The notes beneath the pieces were generated by a model, which searched no databases, was not told where the DNA came from, and was given only the letters and a program-made list of their open reading frames with translations. 64,000 nt of DNA from [Mycobacterium] zoologicum. GTDB taxonomy: Bacteria; Actinomycetota; Actinomycetes; Mycobacteriales; Mycobacteriaceae. The translations under genes were made by a program, and so were the position numbers. Of this stretch, positions 26,554-35,914 are shown piece after piece. The first letter of the stretch is position 1. Each line of letters begins with the position of its first letter. The stretch spans positions 393,191 to 457,190 of the forward strand of contig NZ_CP083985.1 in assembly GCF_020172665.1 (NCBI RefSeq), in the 5' to 3' direction.

Positions 26554-27699
26554 ATGGACTACGGCGTCTTGCCGCCGGAGATCAATTCCGGCCGGATGTA
26601 TACCGGGCCGGGATCGGGCTCTCTGCTGACCGCAGCCGCGGCGTGGGAGGAACTGTCCGCCGAGCTGAACTCGACTGCGGCGATGTTCGATTCGGTGACA
26701 TCGGGATTGGTCGCCGGACCGTGGACGGGCCCGACCGCCACGGCCATGGTCGCCGCCGCGGCTCCCTACGTGACCTGGCTGCGCGGCACCGGCGCCCAGG
26801 CCGAACAGACCGCGCGCCAGGCCGGGGTCGCCGCGCAGGCCTATGCGACAGCCCTGGCCGCGGTGGTTCCCCCGCCGCTGATCGCCGCCAACCGCGCCCA
26901 GCTGCACCAGCTGGTCGCCACCAACTTCTACGGACAGAACTCCCCGGCGATCGCCGAATCCGAACGGCAATACGCCGAGATGTGGGCCCAGGACGCCGCC
27001 GCGATGTACCGCTACGCCAGTTCCTCGGCGGCCGCGTCGACTCTGAGCGAGTTCAGCCGGCCCCCGCAGACCACCAACGCCTCCGGCCAACTCGCCCAGT
27101 CCACCGCGGCCGCCCAGGCCGGGTCCGCCGTGGCCACCGGCGACGCCACGTCCGTCTCGTCGGTCATCGGTGACTTCTCGCCCTACACCGGGCTGGCCAC
27201 CCAGGCGGCCAGTGCCACCATGACCAGCTGGTCGGGCACGGCGAACATGATCAGCAACGTCAACAACGGGATCGGCCTGACGGCGTTCACCGCCGAGAAC
27301 CCCGGCGGCCTGGAGGAGATCCTGCACCCGCCGTTCCTCGGGCCCGCCGGCCTGGGGAACGGTGGTCTGGGTATAGGCGGTCTGGGCCGGGGGGCAATGG
27401 GCCCCACCTGGCTGGGCAGCGCGACCTTGGGCGGCGGGGGCCTGTCGGCCGGTGCCGGCAATGCGCTCAAGATCGGGGCGCTGTCGGTGCCGCACGGCTG
27501 GGCCATGCCGACCACGCTTGCGTCGGCCTCGGCTCCTCTTCCCGCAGCCGCGGTCCCTGCGGCCGTCGGCGGCGTGCCGGGGACCGCGTTCGGCGAGACC
27601 ATGCTGGGCACCCTGGCCGGCCGCGGCCTGGGTGCCGCGACCGCACGTGCCGCGTCGCACCGCCGAACCGTGGTGCCGCGGCCGCCGGCGGCGGGCTGA
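26554..27699 (+). CDS. PPE family protein (PPE-SVP type)
   Basis: The product is 381 aa. The PPE domain starts [20 protein letters not shown] and runs to about 180 with QLVATNFYGQNSPAI. A Gly-rich stretch (about 265-305) leads to IGALSVPHGWAM, the SVP-subfamily signature GxxSVPxxW. The C-terminus is basic (SHRRTVVPRPP). GGAGATGTG precedes the ATG. No PE gene accompanies it. SVP-type PPE proteins are mostly ESX-5 substrates, which lie outside this window. It is followed by a second PPE-SVP gene 9 nt away. Confidence 0.92.
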   Translation: MDYGVLPPEINSGRMYTGPGSGSLLTAAAAWEELSAELNSTAAMFDSVTSGLVAGPWTGPTATAMVAAAAPYVTWLRGTGAQAEQTARQAGVAAQAYATALAAVVPPPLIAANRAQLHQLVATNFYGQNSPAIAESERQYAEMWAQDAAAMYRYASSSAAASTLSEFSRPPQTTNASGQLAQSTAAAQAGSAVATGDATSVSSVIGDFSPYTGLATQAASATMTSWSGTANMISNVNNGIGLTAFTAENPGGLEEILHPPFLGPAGLGNGGLGIGGLGRGAMGPTWLGSATLGGGGLSAGAGNALKIGALSVPHGWAMPTTLASASAPLPAAAVPAAVGGVPGTAFGETMLGTLAGRGLGAATARAASHRRTVVPRPPAAG

Positions 27700-27708
27700 A
27701 CCGAGCTC

Positions 27709-28944
27709 ATGGACTTTGCGCTACTCCCCCCGGAGGTGAACTCCGGGCGGATGTACACCGGCCCGGGAGCGGCGCCGATGCTCGCGGCCGCTGCGGCCTG
27801 GGACGTGCTGGCCGCCGAACTGGAGTCGGCCGCCGCCGGCTGGGCCGACGTGATCGCCGGCCTGACCGGCCATGCCTGGTCGGGCTCGTCGGCGGTGGCG
27901 ATGGTGGCCGCCGCGACCCCGTATGCGACGTGGCTGCAAGCCGGAGCGGCCAAGGCCGAACAGACTGCGGCACAGGCGAAGACGGTCGCCGCGGCGTTCG
28001 AGGCCGCGTTTGGTGCCACGGTGCCGCCAGCCGAGGTCGCCGCCAACCGGACGCTGCTGGCCACGCTGGTCGCCACCAACTTCTTCGGCCAGAACACCCC
28101 GGCCATCGCGGCCACCGAAGCTCACTACGCCGAGATGTGGGCGCAGGATGCCGTCGCGATGTACGGCTACGCGGCCACCGCCTTGTCCGCGAGCGTCCTG
28201 CCGCAGCACGATCCGCCGCCGCAGACCACCCGGCCGTCCGCGCTGAGCGACCAGTCCGCCGCGGTGTCGCTGGCCGCCGGCCGCACCGGGCAGGCGGTCG
28301 CGACCCAACTCGCCCAGAACTCGGCTGCGCCGGCGACGGGGTTCGCGGCAGTGACCGACGAGATCGGCCAGTGGTCGCCGTTCACCAGCCTCGCCGCCAG
28401 CGGCATCAGCTTCGACTCCAGCCTGTACACGGTGGTGGCCAACGGTGCCAGCTGGGGCCGGCTGAACTTCGTGCGCGGCGGGATGGAGGGCGCCTTGACG
28501 TTCGGAGGGCTAGGTCCGCGCGGCGTGCTGTCGGCGTCCACCACCCCGGTGCCGGGACCCGGGATGAGTTTGGGGATGGGCCGGGCCACTCCGGTCGGCG
28601 GACTCTCGGTGCCGCCGAGCTGGGCCAGTGCGGCCCCGGAGGTGCAGTCGCGGGCGTTCACGCTGGCTGCCGCGGAGACCAGATTGCCCGTTCCCGCCGC
28701 TGTTATGCCGCCGGGAACGGTGTTCCAGGAGTCGATGATGGGCACCACCGTGGGCCAGAATTCGGTGCCGGGCGAGTCGGGCGACGCCCGGCGCGGTCGC
28801 AAGCAAGGCGGCAAGGACGACGACCAGGACGGCACGCCGATGATCACGATGACCAACGGCAACGGCTGGCTGGGGGCGTCCATGGCGTATCACAACCGGC
28901 GGCGCGATGCCGCGCCGCTTCCGGCGCACTGGCGCACCGGCTAG
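27709..28944 (+). CDS. PPE family protein (PPE-SVP type), second of tandem
   Basis: The product is 411 aa. It begins [20 protein letters not shown], keeps [20 protein letters not shown] and has the SVP signature [12 protein letters not shown] (about 299-310). The C-terminal 70 residues are hydrophilic, with [17 protein letters not shown] and an AYHNRRRD segment, unlike the first copy. The two arose by tandem duplication. Its stop codon shares CTAG with the stop of the convergent TetR gene. Confidence 0.92.
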   Translation: MDFALLPPEVNSGRMYTGPGAAPMLAAAAAWDVLAAELESAAAGWADVIAGLTGHAWSGSSAVAMVAAATPYATWLQAGAAKAEQTAAQAKTVAAAFEAAFGATVPPAEVAANRTLLATLVATNFFGQNTPAIAATEAHYAEMWAQDAVAMYGYAATALSASVLPQHDPPPQTTRPSALSDQSAAVSLAAGRTGQAVATQLAQNSAAPATGFAAVTDEIGQWSPFTSLAASGISFDSSLYTVVANGASWGRLNFVRGGMEGALTFGGLGPRGVLSASTTPVPGPGMSLGMGRATPVGGLSVPPSWASAAPEVQSRAFTLAAAETRLPVPAAVMPPGTVFQESMMGTTVGQNSVPGESGDARRGRKQGGKDDDQDGTPMITMTNGNGWLGASMAYHNRRRDAAPLPAHWRTG

Positions 28945-29561
28945 CCGCGCTGCAGGTAGTGGCAGACCATATCGATCAGCGCGCGGCGCTCGGACTGCCA
29001 GTCGAAGGCTCCGCCGACGATCATCTGCGCCAACACGATTCCCCGTAGCGCTGCCCAGATGACTTCGGCCACACCGGAATCCTCGGGGTCTTCAGAGACC
29101 AATCGACCCAGCCGGTTGATCGCGGAGTTCATCTGCAACAGGTGCTCGAGGGACTTCTCGCCCAGACCGCCGCGGGTGGCCCGCAGGATCTCGAAGGCGG
29201 CCAGCGACGTCGGGCTGGCGTAGCAGTGCCACGCGGTGTCGACCACGGTCTCGATGCGCTGGGCCAGCTCCAGTCCGCCGACGTCGACGGCCGACAGGCT
29301 GGTCAGCAGCCGCGCCACCCCGTCGTCGACCACGGCCATCAGCAGGCCGTTGCGGTCGCCGAAGTGATACTGGATCACCCCCCAGGTCACCCCGGCCCGC
29401 TCGGCGACGTGCTTGGCGGTGGCGGCGCCGAAGCCCTCTTCGTTGATGCAGCGCACCGTCTCGTCGATGATCTTGGCCCGGGTGTCGTCGCCGCGTTTGC
29501 GTGGCGCGCTGGTTCGCCGGGTGGGGCCGGCGGCGCCTGCAGGACCAGTGGAAACGGACAT
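28941..29561 (-). CDS. TetR family transcriptional regulator
   Basis: The product is 206 aa. The DNA-binding part (about residues 22-75) reads [20 protein letters not shown], then [21 protein letters not shown], a clear TetR helix-turn-helix. The C-terminal ligand domain is hydrophobic. It is divergent from the gene at 29600 with 38 nt between them, so it probably represses both. The ligand is unknown. Confidence 0.88.
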   Translation of the reverse strand: MSVSTGPAGAAGPTRRTSAPRKRGDDTRAKIIDETVRCINEEGFGAATAKHVAERAGVTWGVIQYHFGDRNGLLMAVVDDGVARLLTSLSAVDVGGLELAQRIETVVDTAWHCYASPTSLAAFEILRATRGGLGEKSLEHLLQMNSAINRLGRLVSEDPEDSGVAEVIWAALRGIVLAQMIVGGAFDWQSERRALIDMVCHYLQRG

Positions 29562-29576
29562 TGTTGACTTTATAAC

Positions 29577-29590
29577 ATAGTCCCAACTAT
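29577..29590 (+). promoter_or_regulatory. short inverted repeat in the TetR/29600 intergenic region
   Basis: ATAGT-CCCA-ACTAT has five-base arms in an AT-rich gap just before the GTG at 29600. It could be a half or core operator for the TetR protein. The arms are short, so confidence is low. Confidence 0.25.
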
Positions 29591-29599
29591 TTTTTCTCT

Positions 29600-30838
29600 G
29601 TGACCGAATCCAGGTATGCGTCGCTGACGCGCGACGAGTTGGCCGTGCTGGTACCCGAGCTGCTGCTGATCGGGCACATGATCGACCGCTCCGGAATGGC
29701 CTGGTGCATCAGTGAGTTCGGCCGCGAGGAGATGCTGCAGATCGCCATCGAGGAGTGGGCCGGCGCCAGTCCTGTCTACGCCCAGCGTATGCAGCGGGCG
29801 CTGAACTTCGTCGGCGACGACGTGCCGACCATCTTCAAGGGCATTCAGTTCGACATCGGTTCACCGCCGCAGTTCATGGACTTCCGCTTCACCGTCCACG
29901 ACCGCTGGAACGGCGAGTTCGAGTTGGCCAGTTGCGGTGCGTTGCTCGATGTGGAACCGATGGGCGAGGACTACGTCTTCGGCATGTGCCACACCATCGA
30001 GGACCCGACGTTCGACGCCACCGCCGTCGCCACCAATGTCAAGGCGCAGTGTCGCCCGGTGCACCGTCCGCCCCGCACCCCGTCGGATCGGGAGCCGCAC
30101 TGCTGCTGGACTGTCATCATCGACGAGTCCTACCCGCCGGCCCAGCCGATACCCGCGCTCGCGGTGATCAGCCAAACCCGGGCCGCCGCATGGGAACTCG
30201 ATGATATCGATCCGTCCGATGAGGGCTTGGCGGACTACACCGGGCCGCTGCTGGCCGACGTCGACTTCACCGCATTCTCCCATTCGGCACTGGTCCGGCT
30301 GGCCGACGAGGTGTGTCTTCAGATGCACCTGCTGTACCTGTCGTTCGCGCTGGCGGTACGCGCCCGTTGCGGGGACTCCGGCGAAGGGGCCGAGTTGGCG
30401 ACGTCGGTGGGCCGCCGTCAGCTCACCGGGCTGGCCGGGCTGGCCGCGATGCGGATCAAGAACGCCATGCGACTGTCCGACGACATCGACGGGGCACTGC
30501 GCACCTTCGAGCTGCACCCGCTGCTCAATCCCGCCGGTTACGTGCAGGCCGACATCACCGGCGGCGTGTTGTCGGTACGTCGCTCGCCCGCGCACGACGA
30601 CGGTGCCTGGATCGCGCTGTGCTCACCGGAGTCGATCAATCCGCTGCAGGCGATCGCGACCGCAGTGAACCCGTACCTGCGGGTGGCGGTTGAGGGTGAC
30701 GGCACCGACTGGAGTCTTGAGCTGAGCGAAACCGACACCGCAGCAACCGAACTGCCCGAGGTGATGGTGACAAAGGTCAGCGGTGGCGCGAAATTCGTGT
30801 TCCGCACCCGAAAGTCGTTGCCGCTAACGGTTGTATAA
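29600..30838 (+). CDS. conserved hypothetical protein, divergent from TetR
   Basis: The product is 412 aa from a GTG start. The sequence is soluble and non-repetitive. Notable blocks are LVPELLLIGHMIDRSGMAW, EEMLQIAIEEWAGASPVYA, a Cys-containing FGMCHTIEDPTFD and PHCCWTVIIDES. The N-terminal third resembles the L-2-amino-thiazoline-4-carboxylate hydrolase-like (ATC hydrolase) fold, with the MCHTIEDPTF segment as the closest cue. This is a weak resemblance. The neighbouring TetR likely controls it. Confidence 0.6.
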   Translation: MTESRYASLTRDELAVLVPELLLIGHMIDRSGMAWCISEFGREEMLQIAIEEWAGASPVYAQRMQRALNFVGDDVPTIFKGIQFDIGSPPQFMDFRFTVHDRWNGEFELASCGALLDVEPMGEDYVFGMCHTIEDPTFDATAVATNVKAQCRPVHRPPRTPSDREPHCCWTVIIDESYPPAQPIPALAVISQTRAAAWELDDIDPSDEGLADYTGPLLADVDFTAFSHSALVRLADEVCLQMHLLYLSFALAVRARCGDSGEGAELATSVGRRQLTGLAGLAAMRIKNAMRLSDDIDGALRTFELHPLLNPAGYVQADITGGVLSVRRSPAHDDGAWIALCSPESINPLQAIATAVNPYLRVAVEGDGTDWSLELSETDTAATELPEVMVTKVSGGAKFVFRTRKSLPLTVV

Positions 30839-30926
30839 CCCTATGGTCTCGGCGGTGGCGACACATCGCGCCGTGCCCCTATCGTGGTCAAGACCCTAGC
30901 CGTTGTCGATCCAAGGTAAGCAGCAT

Positions 30927-31658
30927 ATGTACGACCCGCAGGGTGATGATGTCACCCAGGAAGCGGACGCAATCGGAGCGACCGCGTTGGCGCCGACGGT
31001 TCCGTCGGGCCCCGGCTCCGGTGTGGTGGACGCCTACGCCTGGTCGCAGGAAGACGGCAGCGCCGGCGCGGAACCGGTGCCCTACGTCGAAGAGTTCTAC
31101 GACCAGCATCCCGGCACCGGGCGGCGCCCGGCAGCCGTGGCGCCGCCGGTGCCCGGCCGCAGGCACCCGTCGTACCTGCCGAAGGTCGCGCTCTGGATCG
31201 GCCTGCTGGTAGCCCTGATCGCCGTTGCCGGCGCTCTCTACAGCCTGACCCGCAACACCGAGGAAGCCACCCCGGTGGAGCCGGAGACCAGCGCCGTCGT
31301 GGTTCCGCTGCCGACATCGCCTATCTCGACGCTGCCGCCGACCAGTGAACCGGCTCCGCCGCCCGTGGCCACCACCATCGCGCCGCCGCCGCCGGAAACC
31401 ACCACGCAGCCACCGCCGACGACCACCACGACCGCGCCGCCGACGACGAGCACGACCGTTCCGCCGAGCACCACCACGACGACCCAGCCGCCGACGACGA
31501 GCACGACGGTGCCCCCGACCACGACGGTTCCGCCGACGACCACGCAGCCGCCGCCGAGCACTACGGTGCCGCCGACCAGCACCGTGCAGATGACCACCGA
31601 GTACCTGCGAATTCCGTTGGTGCCGATACCGATTCCGATCACGGTCCCGGAGAATTAG
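30927..31658 (+). CDS. single-pass membrane protein with Thr/Pro-rich extracytoplasmic tail
   Basis: The product is 243 aa from the ATG at 30927, with AAGGTAAG before it. A cytosolic acidic N-terminal part (about 1-80) precedes one membrane helix (about 88-108, VALWIGLLVALIAVAGALYSL). About 110 residues of TTT/PP repeats follow (TTSTTVPP-type units), then a hydrophobic IPLVPIPIPITVPEN tail. The tail may span the cell wall and could be glycosylated. Similar proteins are encoded at 49326 and 50398. Function unknown. The stop shares TTAG with the convergent TetR gene. Confidence 0.7.
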   Translation: MYDPQGDDVTQEADAIGATALAPTVPSGPGSGVVDAYAWSQEDGSAGAEPVPYVEEFYDQHPGTGRRPAAVAPPVPGRRHPSYLPKVALWIGLLVALIAVAGALYSLTRNTEEATPVEPETSAVVVPLPTSPISTLPPTSEPAPPPVATTIAPPPPETTTQPPPTTTTTAPPTTSTTVPPSTTTTTQPPTTSTTVPPTTTVPPTTTQPPPSTTVPPTSTVQMTTEYLRIPLVPIPIPITVPEN

Positions 31659-32296
31659 CCGCGGATCAACGGCACCAGCACCGACGCGGCGAACGCCGCC
31701 GTCTCCTCGGGCGTTCGAGCCTGCGGCGGCCCGTCCGGGGTCAATAGCAACGACTGGGTCAATCGAGCCAGAACCGCTGACAGCGAAGCGATCTCGTCGG
31801 CGTCCGTCGACCCGCCGGAGTGCTCCCGGACCAGCCGGATGCGCTCGGCGAGGAAGGCCGCCGCCATCTCCACCACGTCACCGGCCCCGATGGTCAACGC
31901 CCGCAACGTCTCGTCACGGTCGATCTCCAGCAGCTGGTGCAGCAACCGGTTGTCCCGCAGCGTGCTCAGGGTGATGGTGCAGAACCGCACGATGTAGTCG
32001 TCGATCTCTGCGCCGGTCGGTTTCTCGGCCAATACACCGGTGCCGGAGTCGATCTGCGTCAGCACCCGGCCGGCCTCGTAGAGGAACGCGGCCGCGACGA
32101 TCTCGTTCTTGGCGCCGAGGCGCCGGTAGAGGGTGGCGCGGTTGACCCCGGCGCGGCGGGCGATGTCGTCGGTGCTGGTCCGCCGGACCCCGGTCAGGGC
32201 GAACTGGTCCAGCGCGGCCCGCAGGATGTGGGCGTCGGCGCTCGATTCGTCTGACGCGCCGAGCAGCACGAACAGCGGGTTTGCAGACATCGGCAT
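31655..32296 (-). CDS. TetR family transcriptional regulator
   Basis: The product is 213 aa. The helix-turn-helix lies at about residues 20-65 (ILRAALDQFALTGVRRTSTD, DIARRAGVNRATLYRRLGAK). The C-terminal domain contains RFCTITLSTLRDNRLLHQLL. It is divergent from the MpaB-like oxygenase gene at 32393. A 29-bp palindrome between them is the likely operator. Confidence 0.88.
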   Translation of the reverse strand: MPMSANPLFVLLGASDESSADAHILRAALDQFALTGVRRTSTDDIARRAGVNRATLYRRLGAKNEIVAAAFLYEAGRVLTQIDSGTGVLAEKPTGAEIDDYIVRFCTITLSTLRDNRLLHQLLEIDRDETLRALTIGAGDVVEMAAAFLAERIRLVREHSGGSTDADEIASLSAVLARLTQSLLLTPDGPPQARTPEETAAFAASVLVPLIRG

Positions 32297-32346
32297 CGAA
32301 TCTACCGCCCGCTACTGTCAGCGGCCGTTGCGAACAACGCCGAGCG

Positions 32347-32375
32347 ATGCAACAATCATCGTTGTATTGTTGCAT
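32347..32375 (+). promoter_or_regulatory. TetR operator between 31655 and 32393 genes
   Basis: Arms ATGCAACAAT (32347-32356) and ATTGTTGCAT (32366-32375) are perfect reverse complements with a 9-nt centre. The element is midway between the two divergent genes, 17 nt before the oxygenase start. Arm length makes chance unlikely. Confidence 0.75.
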
Positions 32376-32392
32376 CACTAGGGAGCGTGGGT

Positions 32393-33247
32393 ATGCCGAT
32401 TCGACAGTCCCGACCACCGGTGGACCGCGGCCTGAACCTGGCCGACTACGTCGGCGAGGGCTTCTTGTTCCTCGGCGCCGGCGTGACGGTGCTGCTGCAA
32501 CTGGCCGAGCCGGGCGTCGGGCACGGCGTCGCCGACCACAGCACCGTGCTGTCCCGGCCGCTGGATCGGCTACGCACCACCATGACCTACATCTACGTCA
32601 CCACCCTCGGTACCGACGAGGAGCGGCGCGCCGTGGCCAAGATGGTCAACCAGGCGCACGTCCCGGTGCAGTCGAAGCCGGACGCCCCGGTGCCCTACAA
32701 CGGCTTCGACGCCGAGCTGCAGCTGTGGGTGGCGGCCACGCTGTACAAGAACGGCCAGGACCTCTACGAGCGTTTCCTGGGTCCGATGGACGATGCCACC
32801 GCCGAACGGCTCTATCAGCAGTCGGCGGTCTACGGGACCGCGCTACAGGTCAAACCGGAGATGTGGCCGGCGACTCGCGCCGAATTCGATGCCTACTGGG
32901 AGCGCAAGCTCGACGAGCTGACCATCGACGACCACGTGCGCGCGTTCTGCCACAAACTGTTCACCGGCGGCGACTCGCCACTGCTGATCCGGCTCGGCAT
33001 GCCGTTGAATCGGTGGATCACCCGCGGCCTGCTGCCCCCGCAGCTGCGGGAGGAACTGCACTGGAGCTGGAGCGCCCGCGACCAGAAGCTGTTCGACGCG
33101 CTGATGACGGTGCTGCCCCCGGTGTACCGCCTGCTGCCGAGGACCGTGCGCTGGTTGCCGTCGCGCTACTACCTGTGGGCGATGCGCCGCCGCCTGAGCA
33201 GCGGGCGCCGGCTGATCGACGAGCGCGACCGGGTCGGCGCCGCCTGA
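32393..33247 (+). CDS. oxygenase MpaB / DUF2236 family protein
   Basis: The product is 284 aa from the ATG at 32393 with TAGGGAG before it; a GTG at 32387 is in frame. The family block is GEGFLFLGAGVTVLLQLAEP (about 22-41), then TTMTYIYVTTLGTDEERR and YNGFDAELQLWVAATLYKNG. DUF2236 proteins include the MpaB oxygenases and are distantly related to latex-clearing protein; they are thought to bind haem through a conserved His/Lys. The physiological substrate is unknown. It is controlled by the divergent TetR, most likely in response to a hydrophobic substrate. Confidence 0.8.
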   Translation: MPIRQSRPPVDRGLNLADYVGEGFLFLGAGVTVLLQLAEPGVGHGVADHSTVLSRPLDRLRTTMTYIYVTTLGTDEERRAVAKMVNQAHVPVQSKPDAPVPYNGFDAELQLWVAATLYKNGQDLYERFLGPMDDATAERLYQQSAVYGTALQVKPEMWPATRAEFDAYWERKLDELTIDDHVRAFCHKLFTGGDSPLLIRLGMPLNRWITRGLLPPQLREELHWSWSARDQKLFDALMTVLPPVYRLLPRTVRWLPSRYYLWAMRRRLSSGRRLIDERDRVGAA

Positions 33248-33324
33248 CACTGGCCGTTCACAGTCGGTCGCAGGCACACTGGGGTGTGACCGCAGGGGCC
33301 TGCGGGTGCCAGAAGGAGTGCGCC

Positions 33325-33711
33325 ATGGGCGAGGACGGAGCGTTCGGCTTCGATTCCGAGGATCTGGATCGGATGATGCGCGAGGCGGGTGAGGGGCTGC
33401 GCGCGGCGTTCGAGCGCTTCGCCGCCCACGCCGGCGCCTCCCGGGGAGGGGCCGGCTGGGGCGGGGTCTTCGCCGACCTGGCGCGGGCGGCGCGTGCCGA
33501 TCCGTCAACGGCGGGGGAGAACGGCGACGGCGTGTGGGCCATCTACACCGTCGGCGAAGATGGCGCGGCGCGCGTCGAGCAGGTCTTCGCCGCCGAGATC
33601 GATGCGCTGCGCGCCAGCCAGCGCAACCCCGATCCCATGCGAAAAGTACGATTTTTGCCCTACGGAATTACCGTCGGTGTGCTCGATGACGACCCCGATG
33701 AGACAAGGTGA
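33325..33711 (+). CDS. hypothetical small protein
   Basis: The product is 128 aa from the ATG at 33325, with AGAAGGAG before it. The N-terminal half is acidic and Gly-rich (GEDGAFGFDSEDLDRMMREAG); the C-terminal half has VWAIYTVGEDGAARVEQVFA, DALRASQRNPDPMRKVRFLP and YGITVGVLDD. The second part looks like a beta-rich fold. No signal peptide or membrane segment. No family is recognised. Confidence 0.65.
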   Translation: MGEDGAFGFDSEDLDRMMREAGEGLRAAFERFAAHAGASRGGAGWGGVFADLARAARADPSTAGENGDGVWAIYTVGEDGAARVEQVFAAEIDALRASQRNPDPMRKVRFLPYGITVGVLDDDPDETR

Positions 33712-33777
33712 CATAGCCCACTGGTGTCCGGGGCTGCTGTGGTTTGACTGCGGTCCCAGGTGGGTTACATTGCCAGC

Positions 33778-34710
33778 GTGTCCGAGATGAACCGTCGCAA
33801 AGCCATGCTCATGATGGGCGTCGGGGCCTTGGCTGCTGCTGCCCCGAACCCGCAGGCCAGAGCCGTTCCGGCGCCTCCTGGAACGCCCGGAGAACCGGGG
33901 CAGCCACCGGCTGCGGCGGGCGACCCGGCTGCTCCGACGACCTCTGCGAGCCCTGCGACACCCCCTGCGACCGGTGCCAAGACCGGCAGCTACATCTGGC
34001 ACGACGAGTTCGACGGCCCGGCCGGCTCCTCCCCGGACCGGTCGAGGTGGACCGTCTCCAACCACCGCACACCGATCCGGCGCCCGGTCGGCTGGGACCG
34101 GCCCGAGTTCTTCTACCAGTACCGCGACAGCCGCCAGAACGTCTTCCTCGACGGCAAGTCCAACCTGGTCATCCGCGGTACCCGCGAGGGCAACACCTTC
34201 TTCGGTGGCCTGGTGCACGGCAACTGGCGTGGTGGCATCGGCACCACCTGGGAAGCCCGGATCAAGCTGAACTGCCAGACCGAGGGCTGCTGGCCCGGGT
34301 GGTGGTTGTCCAACGACGACCCCGGTCGTGAGGGCGAGATCGACCTGATGGAGTGGTACGGCAACGGCGAGTGGCCGTCGGGCACCACCGTGCACGCCAA
34401 CCCCTACGGCACCGCGTTCGAGACCCACCCGATTCCCGTCGACGGCAACTGGCACAACTGGCGGGTCACCTGGAACGCCAGCGGCATGTACTTCTGGCAG
34501 GACTACGTCGAGGGCATGGAGCCCTACTTCTCCGTCCCGGCCGTGGGTATCGAGAACATCGACGAGCCCGGCCGCGAATGGCCGTTCAACGACCCCGGCT
34601 ACACCGTGTTCCCGATCCTGAACCTGGCGATCGGCGGCGCCGGCGCGGGCGACGCACGTCGGGGCAGCTTCCCGGCCGACATGCTGATCGACTGGGTGCG
34701 CGTCTTCTAG
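33778..34710 (+). CDS. exported GH16 endo-1,3-beta-glucanase, Rv0315-like
   Basis: The product is 310 aa from the GTG at 33778; the ATG at 33787 is an alternative. The N-terminus MNRRKAMLMMGVGALAAAA looks like a twin-arginine signal. A Pro/Ala linker follows (about 30-75), then the GH16 domain to the C-terminus. The catalytic motif GEIDLMEW carries the two glutamates (Glu187 and Glu192 from the GTG). WHNWRVTWNASGMYFWQDYV and PILNLAIGGAGAGD are typical of the family. It should cleave 1,3-beta-glucans outside the cell. The stop shares CTAG with the convergent gene. Confidence 0.9.
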   Translation: MSEMNRRKAMLMMGVGALAAAAPNPQARAVPAPPGTPGEPGQPPAAAGDPAAPTTSASPATPPATGAKTGSYIWHDEFDGPAGSSPDRSRWTVSNHRTPIRRPVGWDRPEFFYQYRDSRQNVFLDGKSNLVIRGTREGNTFFGGLVHGNWRGGIGTTWEARIKLNCQTEGCWPGWWLSNDDPGREGEIDLMEWYGNGEWPSGTTVHANPYGTAFETHPIPVDGNWHNWRVTWNASGMYFWQDYVEGMEPYFSVPAVGIENIDEPGREWPFNDPGYTVFPILNLAIGGAGAGDARRGSFPADMLIDWVRVF

Positions 34711-35597
34711 ATCTGTTCGGTGGGCGTCTGCTCGGTGTGCTGCTGCGCCGTGTGCGCGTCGAGCCAGGTCACCCCGTCCCGCGCCGCTCTTGCCAGCGCA
34801 CCGCGTTCGCCGGCGTAGGCTGCGATCGCGCCCAGGCCGGGCAATGTCCCCAGCCGCTGGTACCACTTGTTCGGGTGCGGGCGCTTGGCCACCTCGTCGA
34901 ACGTCGCGCGCAGGATGCCGGCCAGCTGCCAGACGGTCCGGGTGATCACCACCGGGGTTGACGAGGTGATGGTCTTGAGCGGTTTCCAGCCGGGCGGCGG
35001 CTCCTCGGGCAGCGGCTCGGGATCGGGCGGCGCCGGCACGTCGAAGTCCTCGGCCAGCGGCCGCCGGCACAGCACCTCCGAGAGCAGCCGCACCTGACCG
35101 TGCCGATCGGTGACGCCGTACTCACGCGCCAGGGCGCACAGCACGATGGCGTGACTGACGAACCCGGCCAGCTCGCCCACCGGCAGGAAACGGGCCAGCG
35201 GGCCGAAGACTCCCGGTGCGGCCACCACCAGGGTGTTCAGCGCGCCGACCCGGTGCACCCACCAGTGCACGCGCTGTTCGCGGCTCATCGCATCCCAGGC
35301 GGCGGTGCCGGGCAGGTCGGCGGCGTTGATCAGCTGCGCCCCGGCGTTCAGCGCGCGGTCGGCGGCGCCGGGCCCGCGCCCGGCCTCGCGGCGCCGGCGC
35401 CGCAACCGCCACCGGCGGACCCGATGCGTCAGGCCACGCGGTGGTTTGAGCAGCCGGCGGGTGCGCTTGCGCAGGCCGATCGGGTCTGCCTCCGACAGCA
35501 GGTCCAGCAGCGGGTTGATGACGGCGACCGCGCGCGTCAGCGCATCGGCGACGTCGGCGTCGGTCAGGGTGGCGCGCGGTTTCGGGAACAGACCCAT
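34707..35597 (-). CDS. conserved hypothetical protein, Rv0314c-like position
   Basis: The product is 296 aa from the ATG at 35597 (MGLFPKPRATLTDADVADAL). A basic segment (about 54-80, rich in Arg) is followed by helical segments and a Pro-rich region PAPPDPEPLPEEPPPGWKP. Blocks such as HRVGALNTLVVAAPGVFGPL and AGFVSHAIVLCALAREYGV appear conserved-looking. There is no obvious signal peptide. Position next to the GH16 gene matches M. tuberculosis. No function is assigned. Confidence 0.65.
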   Translation of the reverse strand: MGLFPKPRATLTDADVADALTRAVAVINPLLDLLSEADPIGLRKRTRRLLKPPRGLTHRVRRWRLRRRRREAGRGPGAADRALNAGAQLINAADLPGTAAWDAMSREQRVHWWVHRVGALNTLVVAAPGVFGPLARFLPVGELAGFVSHAIVLCALAREYGVTDRHGQVRLLSEVLCRRPLAEDFDVPAPPDPEPLPEEPPPGWKPLKTITSSTPVVITRTVWQLAGILRATFDEVAKRPHPNKWYQRLGTLPGLGAIAAYAGERGALARAARDGVTWLDAHTAQQHTEQTPTEQI

Positions 35598-35659
35598 ATG
35601 CGTGATTGTGCTGTGCGTTGGCCCGGAACCTGTCACTGGCCACGCGTAGCGTCGGCAAG

Positions 35660-35911
35660 GTGACTCGGATCAGCACACTGGCACTGGCCGCCTTGCTCGT
35701 CTTCGGCGTCGCGGGACTCACCACAGCCCCCGCCCAAGCCGCGCCGCGATGCCTGTTCCAAGGCGACTGGAACTGCGAAGGCACCCCGCCCTACCACGGC
35801 CCCCTCATGCCGACCTGGGACACGCCCGGCACCTACGGCGGCTGGACCACGAACCCGGTTCAGTGCGATGTGGTCACCCGGCAGTGCCGTCAGGTGACGA
35901 CGTATCCGTGA
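35660..35911 (+). CDS. small secreted Cys-containing protein
   Basis: The product is 83 aa from a GTG at 35660. It has a signal peptide (about 1-28, ending AQA). The mature part is about 55 residues with CLFQGDWNCEG and CDVVTRQC; the four cysteines could make two disulfides. The proline/glycine-rich middle contains PPYHGPLMPTWDTPGTYGGW. Small exported proteins of this type are common in mycobacteria. Function unknown. Confidence 0.65.
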   Translation: MTRISTLALAALLVFGVAGLTTAPAQAAPRCLFQGDWNCEGTPPYHGPLMPTWDTPGTYGGWTTNPVQCDVVTRQCRQVTTYP

Positions 35912-35914
35912 CCG

